Shown in pieces: positions 18,553 to 27,076 of a stretch of 64,000 nucleotides of DNA. Position numbers and translations under genes: made by a program. The notes below the pieces were generated by a model. That model searched no databases. It was not told the origin of the DNA and saw only the letters and a list, made by a program, of their open reading frames with translations. The stretch spans positions 124,001 to 188,000 of the forward strand of contig CAWCSS010000001.1 in assembly GCA_963798325.1 (NCBI GenBank). Reading direction: 5' to 3'. Position 1 is the stretch's first letter. Each line of letters opens with the position of its first letter. Origin of the DNA: Solirubrobacter sp963798325. GTDB lineage: Bacteria; Actinomycetota; Thermoleophilia; Solirubrobacterales; Solirubrobacteraceae.

Positions 18553-19098
18553 CTAGGACTGGTTGAAAAAGCCCTTTTCGATCAGCTCGGCGCGCTGCTC
18601 GGCCGAGACCTCGACGTTGCGGGGCGTGAGCAGGAACACCTTCTCGGCGATCCGCTGCATGCCGCCGTCGAGCGCGTAGGTCAGGCCCGACACGAAGTCC
18701 ACGAAGCGCACGGACAGGTTGGAGTCCGTCGCCTGCAGGTTGACGATCACCGGGATCGCCTCCTTGAACTTGTCGGCGACGTCCTGGGCGTCGTTGAACG
18801 ACTTCGGAACGACGAGATGCACGCGGACCTCCCCACGGCCATTGGCGGGTCGTGAAGCGGTTCCTCCCACCGTGCGCAGCTGGGTGGTGCGGCGCTCGGA
18901 GGTGGGCTCGTCGCCGAAGATGTCATCGATCTCGTCGCGCCGGCGGCGCGAGCTGAGGCGGCGAACGTTCGGGCGCTCCTGATACCGGCTCTCGAGATCG
19001 CGCTCGGGCTCCTGGATCTCAGGCTCGTCGTCGTCGTAATAGTCGCGGTCTTCGGCGAGGCCGAAGTACACGAGGACTCTGCGGAAGGAGTTGCTCAC
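18553..19098 (-). CDS. sepF: Cell division protein SepF
   Basis: SepF links FtsZ to the membrane. The 181-residue protein has an N-terminal segment that can form an amphipathic anchor (SNSFRRVLVYFGLAE), an acidic/Arg-rich linker and the C-terminal SepF domain (VVPKSFNDAQDVADKFKEAIP, FVSGLTYALDGGMQRI, VFLLTPRNVEV). GTG start. It lies in the usual pgeF-yggS-sepF-yggT order, but ftsZ itself is not in this window next to pgeF. Confidence 0.95.
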   Translation of the reverse strand: MSNSFRRVLVYFGLAEDRDYYDDDEPEIQEPERDLESRYQERPNVRRLSSRRRRDEIDDIFGDEPTSERRTTQLRTVGGTASRPANGRGEVRVHLVVPKSFNDAQDVADKFKEAIPVIVNLQATDSNLSVRFVDFVSGLTYALDGGMQRIAEKVFLLTPRNVEVSAEQRAELIEKGFFNQS

Positions 19099-19143
19099 GG
19101 CTGGGGTTCGGTTCGGGGCAAGGGTCGAGTTCCCTGCACAACT

Positions 19144-19773
19144 CTACGTATAGAGCGTTGTACCGATCCGCACAATCGTTGCACCTTCCGCTGCAGCGAT
19201 GGCGAAATCCTGGCTCGTGCCCATCGAGAGCTCCTTGAGCCCGTGCTCGTCGGCGAGCGCCTTCAGCGCAGCGAAGTGACGCCGGCTGTCCTCGGCGCGA
19301 TCGGTGAACGGTGGCATCGTCATCAGGCCGAGGACCTCGACCGGGCTCTCCTCGAGGTAGCGCGGGAGCTCGTCCGGGGCGATCCCGGCCTTGCCCGCCT
19401 CCCCCGCGACGTTGACCTCGATCAGGATCTTCGTCTCCGGCCGGGCGTGGGTCGCGAGCTGCTTGAGCGCCGACTCGGACGCGACGCTGTGGATCAGCGT
19501 CGCGTGCGGGACGATCTGCTTGACCTTGCGCGACTGCAGCTGGCCGATGAAGTGCCAGGTGAAGCCGGGGTGCGCGCCGGCCTTCTCCTCGAGATCCTGC
19601 GCGCGGTTCTCGCCGAGGATGGTGAGGCCGGCCTCGCGCAGCGTGCCGATCTCCTCCAGCGGCACGTACTTGACCGCGGCGAGGATCTGGATCTCCTCGC
19701 CGATCTGCTCGCGGATGCGCTCGAGGTTGCTCGCGATCCTCGCCGCCTCCAGGCCGGTGATCAGACGCGGCAT
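19144..19773 (-). CDS. YggS family pyridoxal phosphate homeostasis protein
   Basis: A 209-residue PLP-binding protein with an alanine-racemase-like barrel and no known enzymatic activity; it buffers PLP. Visible motifs are ILAAVKYVPLEEI with the PLP lysine, GENRAQDLEEK, WHFIGQLQSRKVKQI and the C-terminal LSMGTSQDFAIAAAEGATIVRIGT. The ATG at 19773 lies 13 bases inside the end of pgeF. The longer in-frame reading is an antisense-like shadow of pgeF. Confidence 0.94.
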   Translation of the reverse strand: MPRLITGLEAARIASNLERIREQIGEEIQILAAVKYVPLEEIGTLREAGLTILGENRAQDLEEKAGAHPGFTWHFIGQLQSRKVKQIVPHATLIHSVASESALKQLATHARPETKILIEVNVAGEAGKAGIAPDELPRYLEESPVEVLGLMTMPPFTDRAEDSRRHFAALKALADEHGLKELSMGTSQDFAIAAAEGATIVRIGTTLYT

Positions 19774-20432
19774 ATGACCCCGGACTGGCGACCGGTCTCG
19801 CCTTCGCGCCGGTAGGAGAAGAAGCGGTCGTCGCAGATCGTGCACAGGCCGGTGTCGAGGACGTCGACGCCGTCGCCCAGTTGTGCGATCGCGATCTCCG
19901 CGAGATCGAGGTGGTTGCCGTGGCGGCCGGTGGTGAACAGCGCGTGGACCTCCGGGCCGACCTCGTAGCAGCAGCCGCGCGCGCCCGGGCCGATCAGCGC
20001 CGTGATCGGCCCGGTCGCGCCGAGTGCCCTCAGGGCGTGGATGCCGTTGGCGACGATCCCGCCCGCCAGCGGCCGGTACCCGCAGTGCAGCGCCGCGACG
20101 GCGCCGTCGGCGGCGAGCAGGACCGGCACGCAGTCGGCGCCGAAGACGACGGCGGGCTCGTTGGGGTCCGCCGTCGCCCGGCCGTCGCCGTCGCGATGGT
20201 CGTTGACGGTGACGACGTTGGTCCCGTGCACCTGCTTGCCGAAGTGGAAGCGCTCCCACGGGTGGCCGACGAGATCGGCGACGCGGCGCCGGTTCTCGGC
20301 GACGTTCTCGGGCTCGTCCGCCGTCAGCAGGCCGAGGTTGAGCGATTCGAAGCGGCCCGCGGACACGCCGCCGCGCCGTGTGGTGAACACGGCGCGGGCG
20401 TGCGGCAGGTCGTAGACGAGGTGCTCGTCCAT
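19761..20432 (-). CDS. pgeF: Peptidoglycan editing factor PgeF (multicopper-laccase-like, YfiH family)
   Basis: A 223-residue member of the YfiH/DUF152 family, a purine nucleoside phosphorylase-like zinc protein; E. coli PgeF corrects misincorporated amino acids in muropeptides. Zinc ligands are visible in KQVHGT, GADCVPV and ALHCGYRP. The family's AGWRG here reads CGYRPLAGG, a mild departure. It overlaps yggS by 13 bases. Confidence 0.9.
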   Translation of the reverse strand: MDEHLVYDLPHARAVFTTRRGGVSAGRFESLNLGLLTADEPENVAENRRRVADLVGHPWERFHFGKQVHGTNVVTVNDHRDGDGRATADPNEPAVVFGADCVPVLLAADGAVAALHCGYRPLAGGIVANGIHALRALGATGPITALIGPGARGCCYEVGPEVHALFTTGRHGNHLDLAEIAIAQLGDGVDVLDTGLCTICDDRFFSYRREGETGRQSGVICRV

Positions 20433-20442
20433 CGCCCCCAGG

Positions 20443-20586
20443 TTATGGGGTGGTCGTGCTCAGGGTGAACGTGAGCGTCTTGCTGTAGGTGCCGGCACGG
20501 CTCGGCTGCGCGAAATCGGCGCGCTGCGCGTTCGCGTTCGCGGTGACCAACCCGAACAGCACTGCTCCAAGCGCAAGTTTGCGCAC
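20443..20586 (-). CDS. Miniature secreted protein: signal peptide plus WxL-like C-terminal tail
   Basis: A 47-residue product. Residues 1-20 form a classical Sec signal peptide (MRKLALGAVLFGLVTANANA), with a predicted cut after ANA. The remaining 27 residues end in GTYSKTLTFTLSTTTP. That tail matches the C-terminus of the 587-residue secreted protein at 33094-34857 (GSYAKTLTYTLSTTTP) and looks like the last strand of a WxL-type surface domain, with F or Y replacing Trp. GTG start, preceded by GAGGAGAG at a 6-base spacing, and a near-perfect promoter upstream. It is either a functional mini-protein or the remnant of a large gene that lost its middle. It is too short for most gene finders. Confidence 0.8.
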   Translation of the reverse strand: MRKLALGAVLFGLVTANANAQRADFAQPSRAGTYSKTLTFTLSTTTP

Positions 20587-20618
20587 TTGAATCTCTCCTC
20601 GCTCGAATACTGAACGAG

Positions 20619-20647
20619 AAGATATGGTCGTTTTAGATCACTGTCAA
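20619..20647 (-). promoter_or_regulatory. Sigma-70-type promoter of the mini secreted protein gene
   Basis: The -35 box TTGACA (20642-20647) and the -10 box TATCTT (20619-20624) are separated by exactly 17 bases. The predicted transcript starts about 25 bases before the GTG. It is the best consensus promoter I noticed in the window. Confidence 0.75.
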
Positions 20648-20659
20648 CCGCTTATCGCG

Positions 20660-21785
20660 CTAATTCGACCATTGTCGAGCGGCCTCCATCTGCGTGTCGC
20701 GATCGGGCGCGCGGCCTTCGAGCATCGCCTGGGTGGCTGCGGCCAGCCCTTCCCCCACCTGCGCGCCCGTCAGGCCCCCCGCGATCAGATCGGCGCCGGT
20801 GATCTCCAACCGGCGATGGCGCACCTCGTCCAGCCAGCGCCGCGCGCCGTCGTTGTGCGCGGCCGCCAGCAGCTCGACCGTCTCGATCCGCTCGCGGTGC
20901 AAAAGCCGCCACAACTCGGCGTCCGGGACGTCGAGCTTGGTGTGCAGGGCTCCGAAACGCGAGGCGGCGGCGACGATCACATGGCGCTCGCTGGCGCGGA
21001 AGCCGAGCTGATCGATCCGCTGCGTGAGCCGCTCGCGCGGGACCTTCGTGCAGCAGGCGGCGAGGGCCAGCGGGCCTTGCAGGCCGTAGTCGACGGCCTC
21101 GAACTCGCCGGCTGATCAGGTGCGCGCCGAGACCGGTGCGCTCCAGCAGCGCCAAGGCGGTGGGCGGTTCATAGAGCGCGAGCCGCAGTTCGTTGCCGAG
21201 CCGGTCACCGGTCACGGCGTCCATCAGGCGAGGGTCGATCAGCGCGCGCGTTCTCTCGTCGGCGTTGAACGCGAGCCGGGCGGCGTAGCGGACGAGCCGC
21301 AGCATCCGCGTGGGGTCGTCGATGAAGCTGCGCTCGTGCAGGACCTTCAGCGTGCTCTGGTCGAGGTCCCGCCTGGCGCCCGGCCACTCGATCGCGCGGT
21401 CGCGGGCGATGTCGAGCGCGATCGCGTTGACCGTGAAGTCCCGGCGGGCGAGGTCCTCGGCGATCGTCGCGCCCAGTTCGACGTCCGGCAGGGCGCCCGG
21501 GCGCGAGTAGGTCTCCCTGCGGGCGCCGGCGATGTCGAACGAGAACCCGTCGGCGCTGACGGTGGCGGTGTTGAACCGTTCGTGGACCACCAGGCTGCCG
21601 TTGATCCTGCCCGCCGCCCGCCTGGCGACGTCGATCGCGTCCCCCTCGACCACCAGGTCGAGCTCCTTGGGGATGCGCCCGAGCAGCGCGTCACGGACGG
21701 CGCCGCCGACGACGTACACACGTTCTTCGCCGGCAACCGCCTCGAAGACGATCTCTGCCCCAGGGGCCTCGCGCAGCAGGTCCAT
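20660..21785 (-). pseudogene. CCA tRNA nucleotidyltransferase / poly(A) polymerase family, frameshifted
   Basis: The N-terminal 225 residues are a class II nucleotidyltransferase: VYVVGGAVRDALLGRIPKELDLVVEGDA, RRDFTVNAIA, DDPTRMLRLVRYAARLAF and the ERTRAL region. At about 21108-21112 the frame shifts. Continuing in the other frame gives a sensible C-terminus (GEFEAVDYGLQGPLALAACC through IVAAASRFGALHTKLDVPDA to QWSN). One extra base accounts for it. The metal-binding pair that is normally D-x-D reads E-x-D here (KELDLVV). It is either a sequencing/assembly indel or a decayed paralogue of the essential CCA enzyme. Confidence 0.75.
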
Positions 21786-21829
21786 CGCCTGAATCTTCCA
21801 TTAAGGGGGCTGGCTACCCTGCTTCGCCG

Positions 21830-23138
21830 ATGACGCCGAGGAAGAAGTGGCTCCTAGGCGCCGCCGCGCTGGTGCTCACGTTGCTCGTCGCCGGGGGAGC
21901 CGTGTTTGCCCTCACGCGGCCGCCCGAAGACGTCTCCAACCCCGATGTCGCCTTCGACCAGGAGCCGACGGTGACGCCGATCCCGACGGAGATCCCGGAG
22001 GAGCCGACCCCTGGGTCAAAGACGGCCGACCCGCTGCGCAACTTCATCTGGGGCGAGTACGGCTACACCAAGGACCGCCGTCGCTACCTGCCCGCCTCGA
22101 AGCTGCTGCGGCCGCCGTTCGGGCGGGTCTGGAGCTACACGGGGTCGATCCTGTTGGAGTTCCCGCCGGTGATGGCCGAGGGCAAGTTGTTCCTGCTCAA
22201 GAACAACGGGGCGCTGCACGCGATCGACAAGCACAACGGCAAGAAGCTGTGGGCGCGCAAGCTCGGCGTGCTCGCCGCGGCCTCGCCCTCCTACGGGAAC
22301 GGGCGGGTGTTCGTGACGCTGCTGCTCGCGGGGGAACACCAAGGCGGGCGCGGTGATGGCGTTGGACGCGAAGACGGGCAAGATCCTGTGGAAGCGGCTG
22401 CTGCCGTCGCGGTCGGAGTCCTCGCCGCTGTTCGACGGTGATCGCGTGTACTTCGGGTCCGAGAACGGCACCGTCTACAACGTGCGCGCCGGCGACGGCG
22501 CGGTGCGCTGGACGTTCAAGGCGTCCGGTGCCGTCAAGGGCGGGCTCGCCCTGGCCAACGGCAAGCTCTACTTCGGCGACTACAGCGGCCGCGTGTACGC
22601 GATCGCCCAGGCCGACGGGCGCCAGTTGTGGGCCACGGGCACCAAGGGCGCGCGCTTCGGCCTGACCTCCGGTCAGTTCTACTCGACTCCCGCGGTGGCC
22701 TACGGGCGCGTCTACATCGGCAATACCGACGGCCGCATGTACTCGTTCTCGTCGTCCAACGGCAAGCTCGCCTGGACCAAGGGAACGGGCTCGTACGTGT
22801 ACGCCTCGCCCGCCGTGGCACAGGTCCCGGGCAGCAGGCCGATGGTCTACTTCGGCGCCTACAACGGCGTCTTCTACGCGCTCGACGCCCAGTCCGGGAA
22901 GGTCCGCTGGTCGCACCGCGACGGCGGCAAGATCTCCGGCGGAGCGACCGTCGTCGGCGACATCGTCTACTTCTCGAACCTCGGCAAGAAGGACACGACC
23001 GGCCTGGGCGCGCGCACCGGCCGCGAGGTCTTCCACATGGGCCGCGGGTCGTTCAACCCGGTGATCTCGGACGGCCGGACGATCTTCCTGACCGGCTACT
23101 CGTCCCTGTACGCGCTCAGGCCGCCGAAGAAGAAATAG
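21830..23138 (+). pseudogene. Membrane-anchored PQQ-type beta-propeller protein, frameshifted
   Basis: The gene starts with a signal anchor (WLLGAAALVLTLLVAGGAVFAL), a Pro/Thr/Glu linker, then repeated propeller strands: ALHAIDKHNGKKLWARKLG, MALDAKTGKILWKRLLPS, VYNVRAGDGAVRWTFKASG, VYAIAQADGRQLWATGTKG, MYSFSSSNGKLAWTKGTGS and FYALDAQSGKVRWSHRDGG. A run of five Gs at 22330-22334 breaks the frame; removing one G restores GNTKAGAVMALDAKTG. Without the indel it would be a roughly 435-residue extracellular scaffold or binding protein of the BamB/YVTN type. Its 3' end overlaps hisF by 23 bases. Confidence 0.75.
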
Positions 23139-23889
23139 GGCGGGTCGCGAAGCCCGCCTGTCTGAGGGCGTCTTTGACCTCGGGGATCTTGTAGGTGCCG
23201 TAGTGGAAGATCGACGCGGCCAGCACGGCGTCCGCGCCGGCCTTGAGCCCGTCGATCAGGTGCTGCGGGGCGCCGACGCCGCCTGAGGCGATCACGGGCA
23301 CGTCGACGGCCTGGGCGATCCTCCTGGTCAGCTCGAGCTCGTAGCCGTCCTGGGTGCCGTCACGGTCCATGCTCGTCAGCAGGATCTCGCCGGCGCCACG
23401 CTCGACGCCCTCTCGGGCCCACTGGATCGCGTCCTTGCCGGTCGGCGTCCTCCCGCCGGCGACATAGGCCTCGTACGTGCCGTCGGGGCGCTTCTTCGCG
23501 TCGATCGCGAGCACCACGCACTGCGCGCCGAAGACCTTGGCCAGCTCGTCGATCAGGTCCGGCCGCTGGATCGCGGCGGAGTTGATGCTCACCTTGTCGG
23601 CGCCCGCGTCGAGCACGGCGTGCGCGTCTTGGACCTCCCTCACGCCGCCGCCGATCGTGAACGGCACGAACACGTCGTCCGCGGCCCGTCGCGCGAGTTC
23701 CACCACGGTCGCGCGCTTGTCGCTCGTCGCCGTGATGTCGAGGAAGATCAGCTCGTCCGCGCCTTGGGAGTCGTAGTGCGCGGCCAGCTCCACGGGGTCC
23801 CCCGCATCGCGGATGTCGATGAACTTCGTGCCCTTGACGACCCGGCCGTTGTCGACGTCCATGCAGGGGATGACGCGCTTGTAGTGCAC
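23116..23889 (-). CDS. hisF: Imidazole glycerol phosphate synthase, cyclase subunit
   Basis: HisF, with the glutaminase HisH, closes the imidazole ring of IGP and releases AICAR. The 257-residue TIM barrel shows RVIPCMDVDNGRVVKGTKF with the catalytic Asp, FTIGGGVREVQDA and LLTSMDRDGTQDGYEL with the second catalytic Asp, then VIASGGVG. The start is the GTG at 23889 (MHYKRVIPC). It is the last gene of the his operon, separated from hisA by 100 bp. Confidence 0.97.
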   Translation of the reverse strand: MHYKRVIPCMDVDNGRVVKGTKFIDIRDAGDPVELAAHYDSQGADELIFLDITATSDKRATVVELARRAADDVFVPFTIGGGVREVQDAHAVLDAGADKVSINSAAIQRPDLIDELAKVFGAQCVVLAIDAKKRPDGTYEAYVAGGRTPTGKDAIQWAREGVERGAGEILLTSMDRDGTQDGYELELTRRIAQAVDVPVIASGGVGAPQHLIDGLKAGADAVLAASIFHYGTYKIPEVKDALRQAGFATRPISSSAA

Positions 23890-23989
23890 AGCGCAGAGAC
23901 GGTAGCGGCCCGAACGCAGCGCGGATGGTGCCGACTGGCCGCTGGCCGGGAACGGCGCCGGCCGGCTCGCCGGCGGCGGAATTCGCTGG
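23890..23989 (-). other. hisA-hisF intergenic segment with inverted repeats
   Basis: This is the only gap in an otherwise overlapping his operon. It is extremely GC-rich and contains GCCGGC repeats on both sides of a two-base loop (23961-23974). It may be a transcript-processing or pausing hairpin. I see no gene here. Confidence 0.4.
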
Positions 23990-24718
23990 CTACGCCCCGT
24001 CGAGGGCCGCCTGGCCCTCGGCGACGGTGAACCGCTTCTCGTAGAGGGACTTGCCGGCGATCACACCGGCGAGGTTGACCATCCGCAGCTTCGCCAGTGA
24101 TCGCAGGTCCTCCAGCGTCCCGATCCCGCCCGAGTACAGGAACCGGCCACGCACGGCCTCCCCGACCGCGCCGACCGCCTCGAGATCGACTCCGGTGAGC
24201 TTGCCGTCACGCGAGACGTCGGTGTAGACGAACGACCGCACGCCGCGCCCGGTGAGCCGGTTGATCGCGTCCACCGCCGGCAGGGAGGTCGTCTGCGTCC
24301 AGCCCTCGGTGGCGATCATGCCGTCCTTGACGTCGACGGCGACGACGATCCGCGACCCGAACTGGGCCACGATGTCGTCGAGGAAGTCGATGTCACGGAA
24401 CGCCGCCGTCCCGACGATGGCGCGCTCGGCACCCGCGCCCAGCGCGTCGCGCACGGCGTCGACGCTGCGCAGGCCACCGCCGTACTGGACCGGGATTCCC
24501 GTCTCCGCGACGATCTTTCGCAGGTGCTCCAGCGACTTCGGCGTGCCGGAGCGGGCGCCGTCGAGGTCGACGATGTGCAGGAACCGCGCACCCGCCTCGA
24601 CCCAGGAGCGCGCGGCCTCCAGCGGATCGTCGTGGTAGGTCGTGGAGTCCTCGAACTTGCCCTCGACGAGCCGCACCGCCTGCCCGTCCATGATGTCGAT
24701 CGCCGGGTAGAGGATCAT
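23990..24718 (-). CDS. hisA: ProFAR isomerase (1-(5-phosphoribosyl)-5-[(5-phosphoribosylamino)methylideneamino]imidazole-4-carboxamide isomerase)
   Basis: HisA performs the Amadori rearrangement in histidine synthesis. The 242-residue half-barrel protein has LYPAIDIMDGQAVRLVEG with the catalytic Asp, VDLDGARSGTPKS, YGGGLRS and VYTDVSRDGKLTGVD with the second Asp, then YSGGIGTLEDL. In many actinobacteria this enzyme is the bifunctional PriA that also serves TrpF; the sequence alone does not decide that here. Its ATG overlaps the hisH stop (ATGA). Confidence 0.96.
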   Translation of the reverse strand: MILYPAIDIMDGQAVRLVEGKFEDSTTYHDDPLEAARSWVEAGARFLHIVDLDGARSGTPKSLEHLRKIVAETGIPVQYGGGLRSVDAVRDALGAGAERAIVGTAAFRDIDFLDDIVAQFGSRIVVAVDVKDGMIATEGWTQTTSLPAVDAINRLTGRGVRSFVYTDVSRDGKLTGVDLEAVGAVGEAVRGRFLYSGGIGTLEDLRSLAKLRMVNLAGVIAGKSLYEKRFTVAEGQAALDGA

Positions 24719-25320
24719 CCGACTGGTACCGCCGCGAGCTCGGCGAAGTTGCGCAGCATGCGCAGGCCGTCCATCGAGGACTTCTCGGGGTGGAACTGGG
24801 TCGCCATCACGTTGTCGCGCTCGACCATCGAGACGAAGCGCTCGCCGTAGGAGGACTCGCCCACCACGTCGGCCTCGTCCGACGGCCGGCAGGCGAAGGA
24901 ATGCACGTGGTAGAAGGCCGCGGACTCGCCCAGGCCTTCGGTCAGGGCGGACGAGCGTGTGAAGGACACGAGGTTCCAGCCGATGTGCGGCAGCCGCGGC
25001 GACTGCAGCCGGGTGACCGTCCCGGGCAGGATGCCGAGGCCGGGGGCGCCCTCGTGCTCGGACGAGGACTCGAACAGCAGCTGCATCCCCAGGCAGATGC
25101 CGAGCAGCGGCACGCCCGCGGCGGCGCGCTCGATCAACTGCTCCCCCAGGCCGGTGCGCTCCAGATGACGCATCGCCTCCGGGAACGCGCCGACGCCGGG
25201 CAGGATGATCGCCGACGCGTCACGCACGTCGTCGGTGACCACCGACGCCGCGCCCACGTGGGCCAGCGCCTTCTCGACGCTGCGGCGGTTGCCCATTCCG
25301 TAGTCGGCGATCGCGATCAC
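24715..25320 (-). CDS. hisH: Imidazole glycerol phosphate synthase, glutaminase subunit
   Basis: HisH supplies ammonia to HisF. The 201-residue class I amidotransferase shows the catalytic triad as GICLGMQLLFE (Cys) and QFHPEKS (His, Glu). The N-terminus is VIAIADYGMGNRRSVEKAL. The GTG at 25318-25320 overlaps the hisB stop (GTGA). The longer upstream reading in the same frame is a shadow of hisB. Confidence 0.96.
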   Translation of the reverse strand: MIAIADYGMGNRRSVEKALAHVGAASVVTDDVRDASAIILPGVGAFPEAMRHLERTGLGEQLIERAAAGVPLLGICLGMQLLFESSSEHEGAPGLGILPGTVTRLQSPRLPHIGWNLVSFTRSSALTEGLGESAAFYHVHSFACRPSDEADVVGESSYGERFVSMVERDNVMATQFHPEKSSMDGLRMLRNFAELAAVPVG

Positions 25321-25913
25321 GTCAGCGTTCCCTTGGTCGACGGCACGCCGGTCTCCTCCGGGTCGATCGAGACGGCGACGCGCAGCGCCCGCGCGAACGC
25401 CTTGAAGCACGCCTCGATCATGTGATGCGCGTTCGTGCCGGCCTGGAGGTCCAGATGCAGGGTCAGCCGCGCCGCGCTTGACACGGCACGGAAGAACTCC
25501 TCGGCAAGGTCGTGGTCGAAGCCGTTGATCGCTCCCGCCGGGAGCCTCTCGAACCCGCCCAGCAGCAGGAACGGCCGGCCGGAGAGGTCCAGCGCGCAGG
25601 TCGCGCGGGCCTCGTCCATCGGGACGACGGCGTGGCCGTAGCGGACGATCCCGCGGCGGTCGCCGAGCGCCTGGTCGAGCGCCTGCCCGAGCACGATCCC
25701 GGTGTCCTCGACGGTGTGATGCGCGCCCGTCTGCAGGTCTCCGGTGGCGTCGACCGTGAGGTCCAACCGCCCGTGGCGGGCGAGCAGGTCGAGCATGTGG
25801 TCGAAGAACCCGACGCCCGTCTGGCGCGTGCCGGCGCCGGTTCCGGAGAGCCCGAGTTTGAGCGAGACCTTCGTCTCCCCCGTCTGGCGATTGATCTCTG
25901 CCGAGCGAGTCAC
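25317..25913 (-). CDS. hisB: Imidazoleglycerol-phosphate dehydratase
   Basis: HisB removes water from IGP and is a manganese enzyme. The 198-residue monofunctional form has the paired metal-binding motifs GFFDHMLDLLARHG / AHHTVEDTGIVLG and FDHDLAEEF / NAHHMIEACFKAF. GTG start overlapping the hisD stop (GTGA). A much longer open frame upstream is a shadow of hisD. Confidence 0.96.
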   Translation of the reverse strand: MTRSAEINRQTGETKVSLKLGLSGTGAGTRQTGVGFFDHMLDLLARHGRLDLTVDATGDLQTGAHHTVEDTGIVLGQALDQALGDRRGIVRYGHAVVPMDEARATCALDLSGRPFLLLGGFERLPAGAINGFDHDLAEEFFRAVSSAARLTLHLDLQAGTNAHHMIEACFKAFARALRVAVSIDPEETGVPSTKGTLT

Positions 25914-27076
25914 GGGCGAGGATTCTGACGCAGCGCCATGCTGGCGGCGTGGGCAGGGAAGCCTTCGGCGTCCGCGATCGGCAGTGCGGCGCGGGCCAGA
26001 GCGGCTCCCGCCTCGCCCACGCGGACCTCCGCCATGCGGCGACGGAAGTGGCGGACGTTGAGGCCCGACGCGAAGCGCGCGGCGCCTTCGGTGGGCAGCG
26101 TGTGGTTGGAGCCGGCCACGTAGTCGCCGAACGCCGTGCCAGACGTGTTGCCGACGAACAGGCAGCCCGCGGAGCGCACGCGCGGAGCCAGCGCCTCGGC
26201 CGCGGCGCCCGCCAGTTGCAGGTGCTCCGGGGCCAGCGCTTCGACGAAGGCCAGGGCGGCCTCCATGTCGTCGACGAGGACGTGCGCCGCGGCGGTCAGC
26301 CCGTCGAGCAGCTCCTGTGTGTCGCTCACCGCGACCGTCAGCGACCCTTCGCCGTGCTCGGCCTGCGCCAGCAGGTCGAGGTCGAGCGCCTCGACGTCCG
26401 CGCCCGCGGTGGCGATCACGGTGAGATCGGACGGCCCCGCGAACCCGTCGATCCCGACCACGTGCGAGACCTGCCGCTTGGCCTCCTGCACCCACAACGA
26501 GCCCGGCCCGGCGATCACGTCCACCCGCGGGACCGACTCCGTGCCGTAGGCCAAGGCGGCCACCGCCTGGGCGCCCGTGATGGCCAGGAACGCGTCCGCG
26601 CCACACAGTTCCGCCGCCGCGACCATCACCGGATGCGGCGCGCCGACGACGTAGACCTCGTCGACCCCGGCGGCGCGTGCGGTGACGGCGCCCATGATCA
26701 CCGAGGACGGATAGGGGTTGCGGCCGCCGGGCGCGTAGACCGCCGCGCGGCGCACCGGCACGTCGCGCAGCTTGACCGTCTGCCCCTCGCGCAGGGTGAC
26801 GAGCCGGTCCTCGTCCAGCCCCGCCTCGGCGACGGCGCGGACGTTGCGGATCGCGACCTCGAGGCCCTCCAGAACGGCGGGAGCGAGCAACCCGCCGGAG
26901 AGCCTGAACGGCGCCTTCGCCCGCCCGCCGAACCGCGCCTCGTAGTCCTCCAGCGCGGCGTCCCCGCGCTCGCGGACGTCGGCGATGATCTCCGCCACCT
27001 GCGGCGCGACCGACGCTCCCGGCGGCACCAGCGCACGGATCTCCGCCGCCCGAGACGCGGCGTCCTCAGCCCGCAC
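25910..27076 (-). CDS. hisD: Histidinol dehydrogenase
   Basis: HisD oxidises histidinol to histidine in two NAD-dependent steps and needs zinc. The 388-residue protein is shorter than the usual 420-440, mainly at the N-terminus. Key motifs are present: YAPGGRNPYPSSVIMGAVTA, IAGPGSLWVQEAKRQV, GPSDLTVIA, the zinc-site LLAQAEHGEGS, APEHLQL and VGNTSGTAFGDYVAGSNHTLPT. The start GTG lies 11 bases inside hisG. Confidence 0.95.
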   Translation of the reverse strand: MRAEDAASRAAEIRALVPPGASVAPQVAEIIADVRERGDAALEDYEARFGGRAKAPFRLSGGLLAPAVLEGLEVAIRNVRAVAEAGLDEDRLVTLREGQTVKLRDVPVRRAAVYAPGGRNPYPSSVIMGAVTARAAGVDEVYVVGAPHPVMVAAAELCGADAFLAITGAQAVAALAYGTESVPRVDVIAGPGSLWVQEAKRQVSHVVGIDGFAGPSDLTVIATAGADVEALDLDLLAQAEHGEGSLTVAVSDTQELLDGLTAAAHVLVDDMEAALAFVEALAPEHLQLAGAAAEALAPRVRSAGCLFVGNTSGTAFGDYVAGSNHTLPTEGAARFASGLNVRHFRRRMAEVRVGEAGAALARAALPIADAEGFPAHAASMALRQNPRP

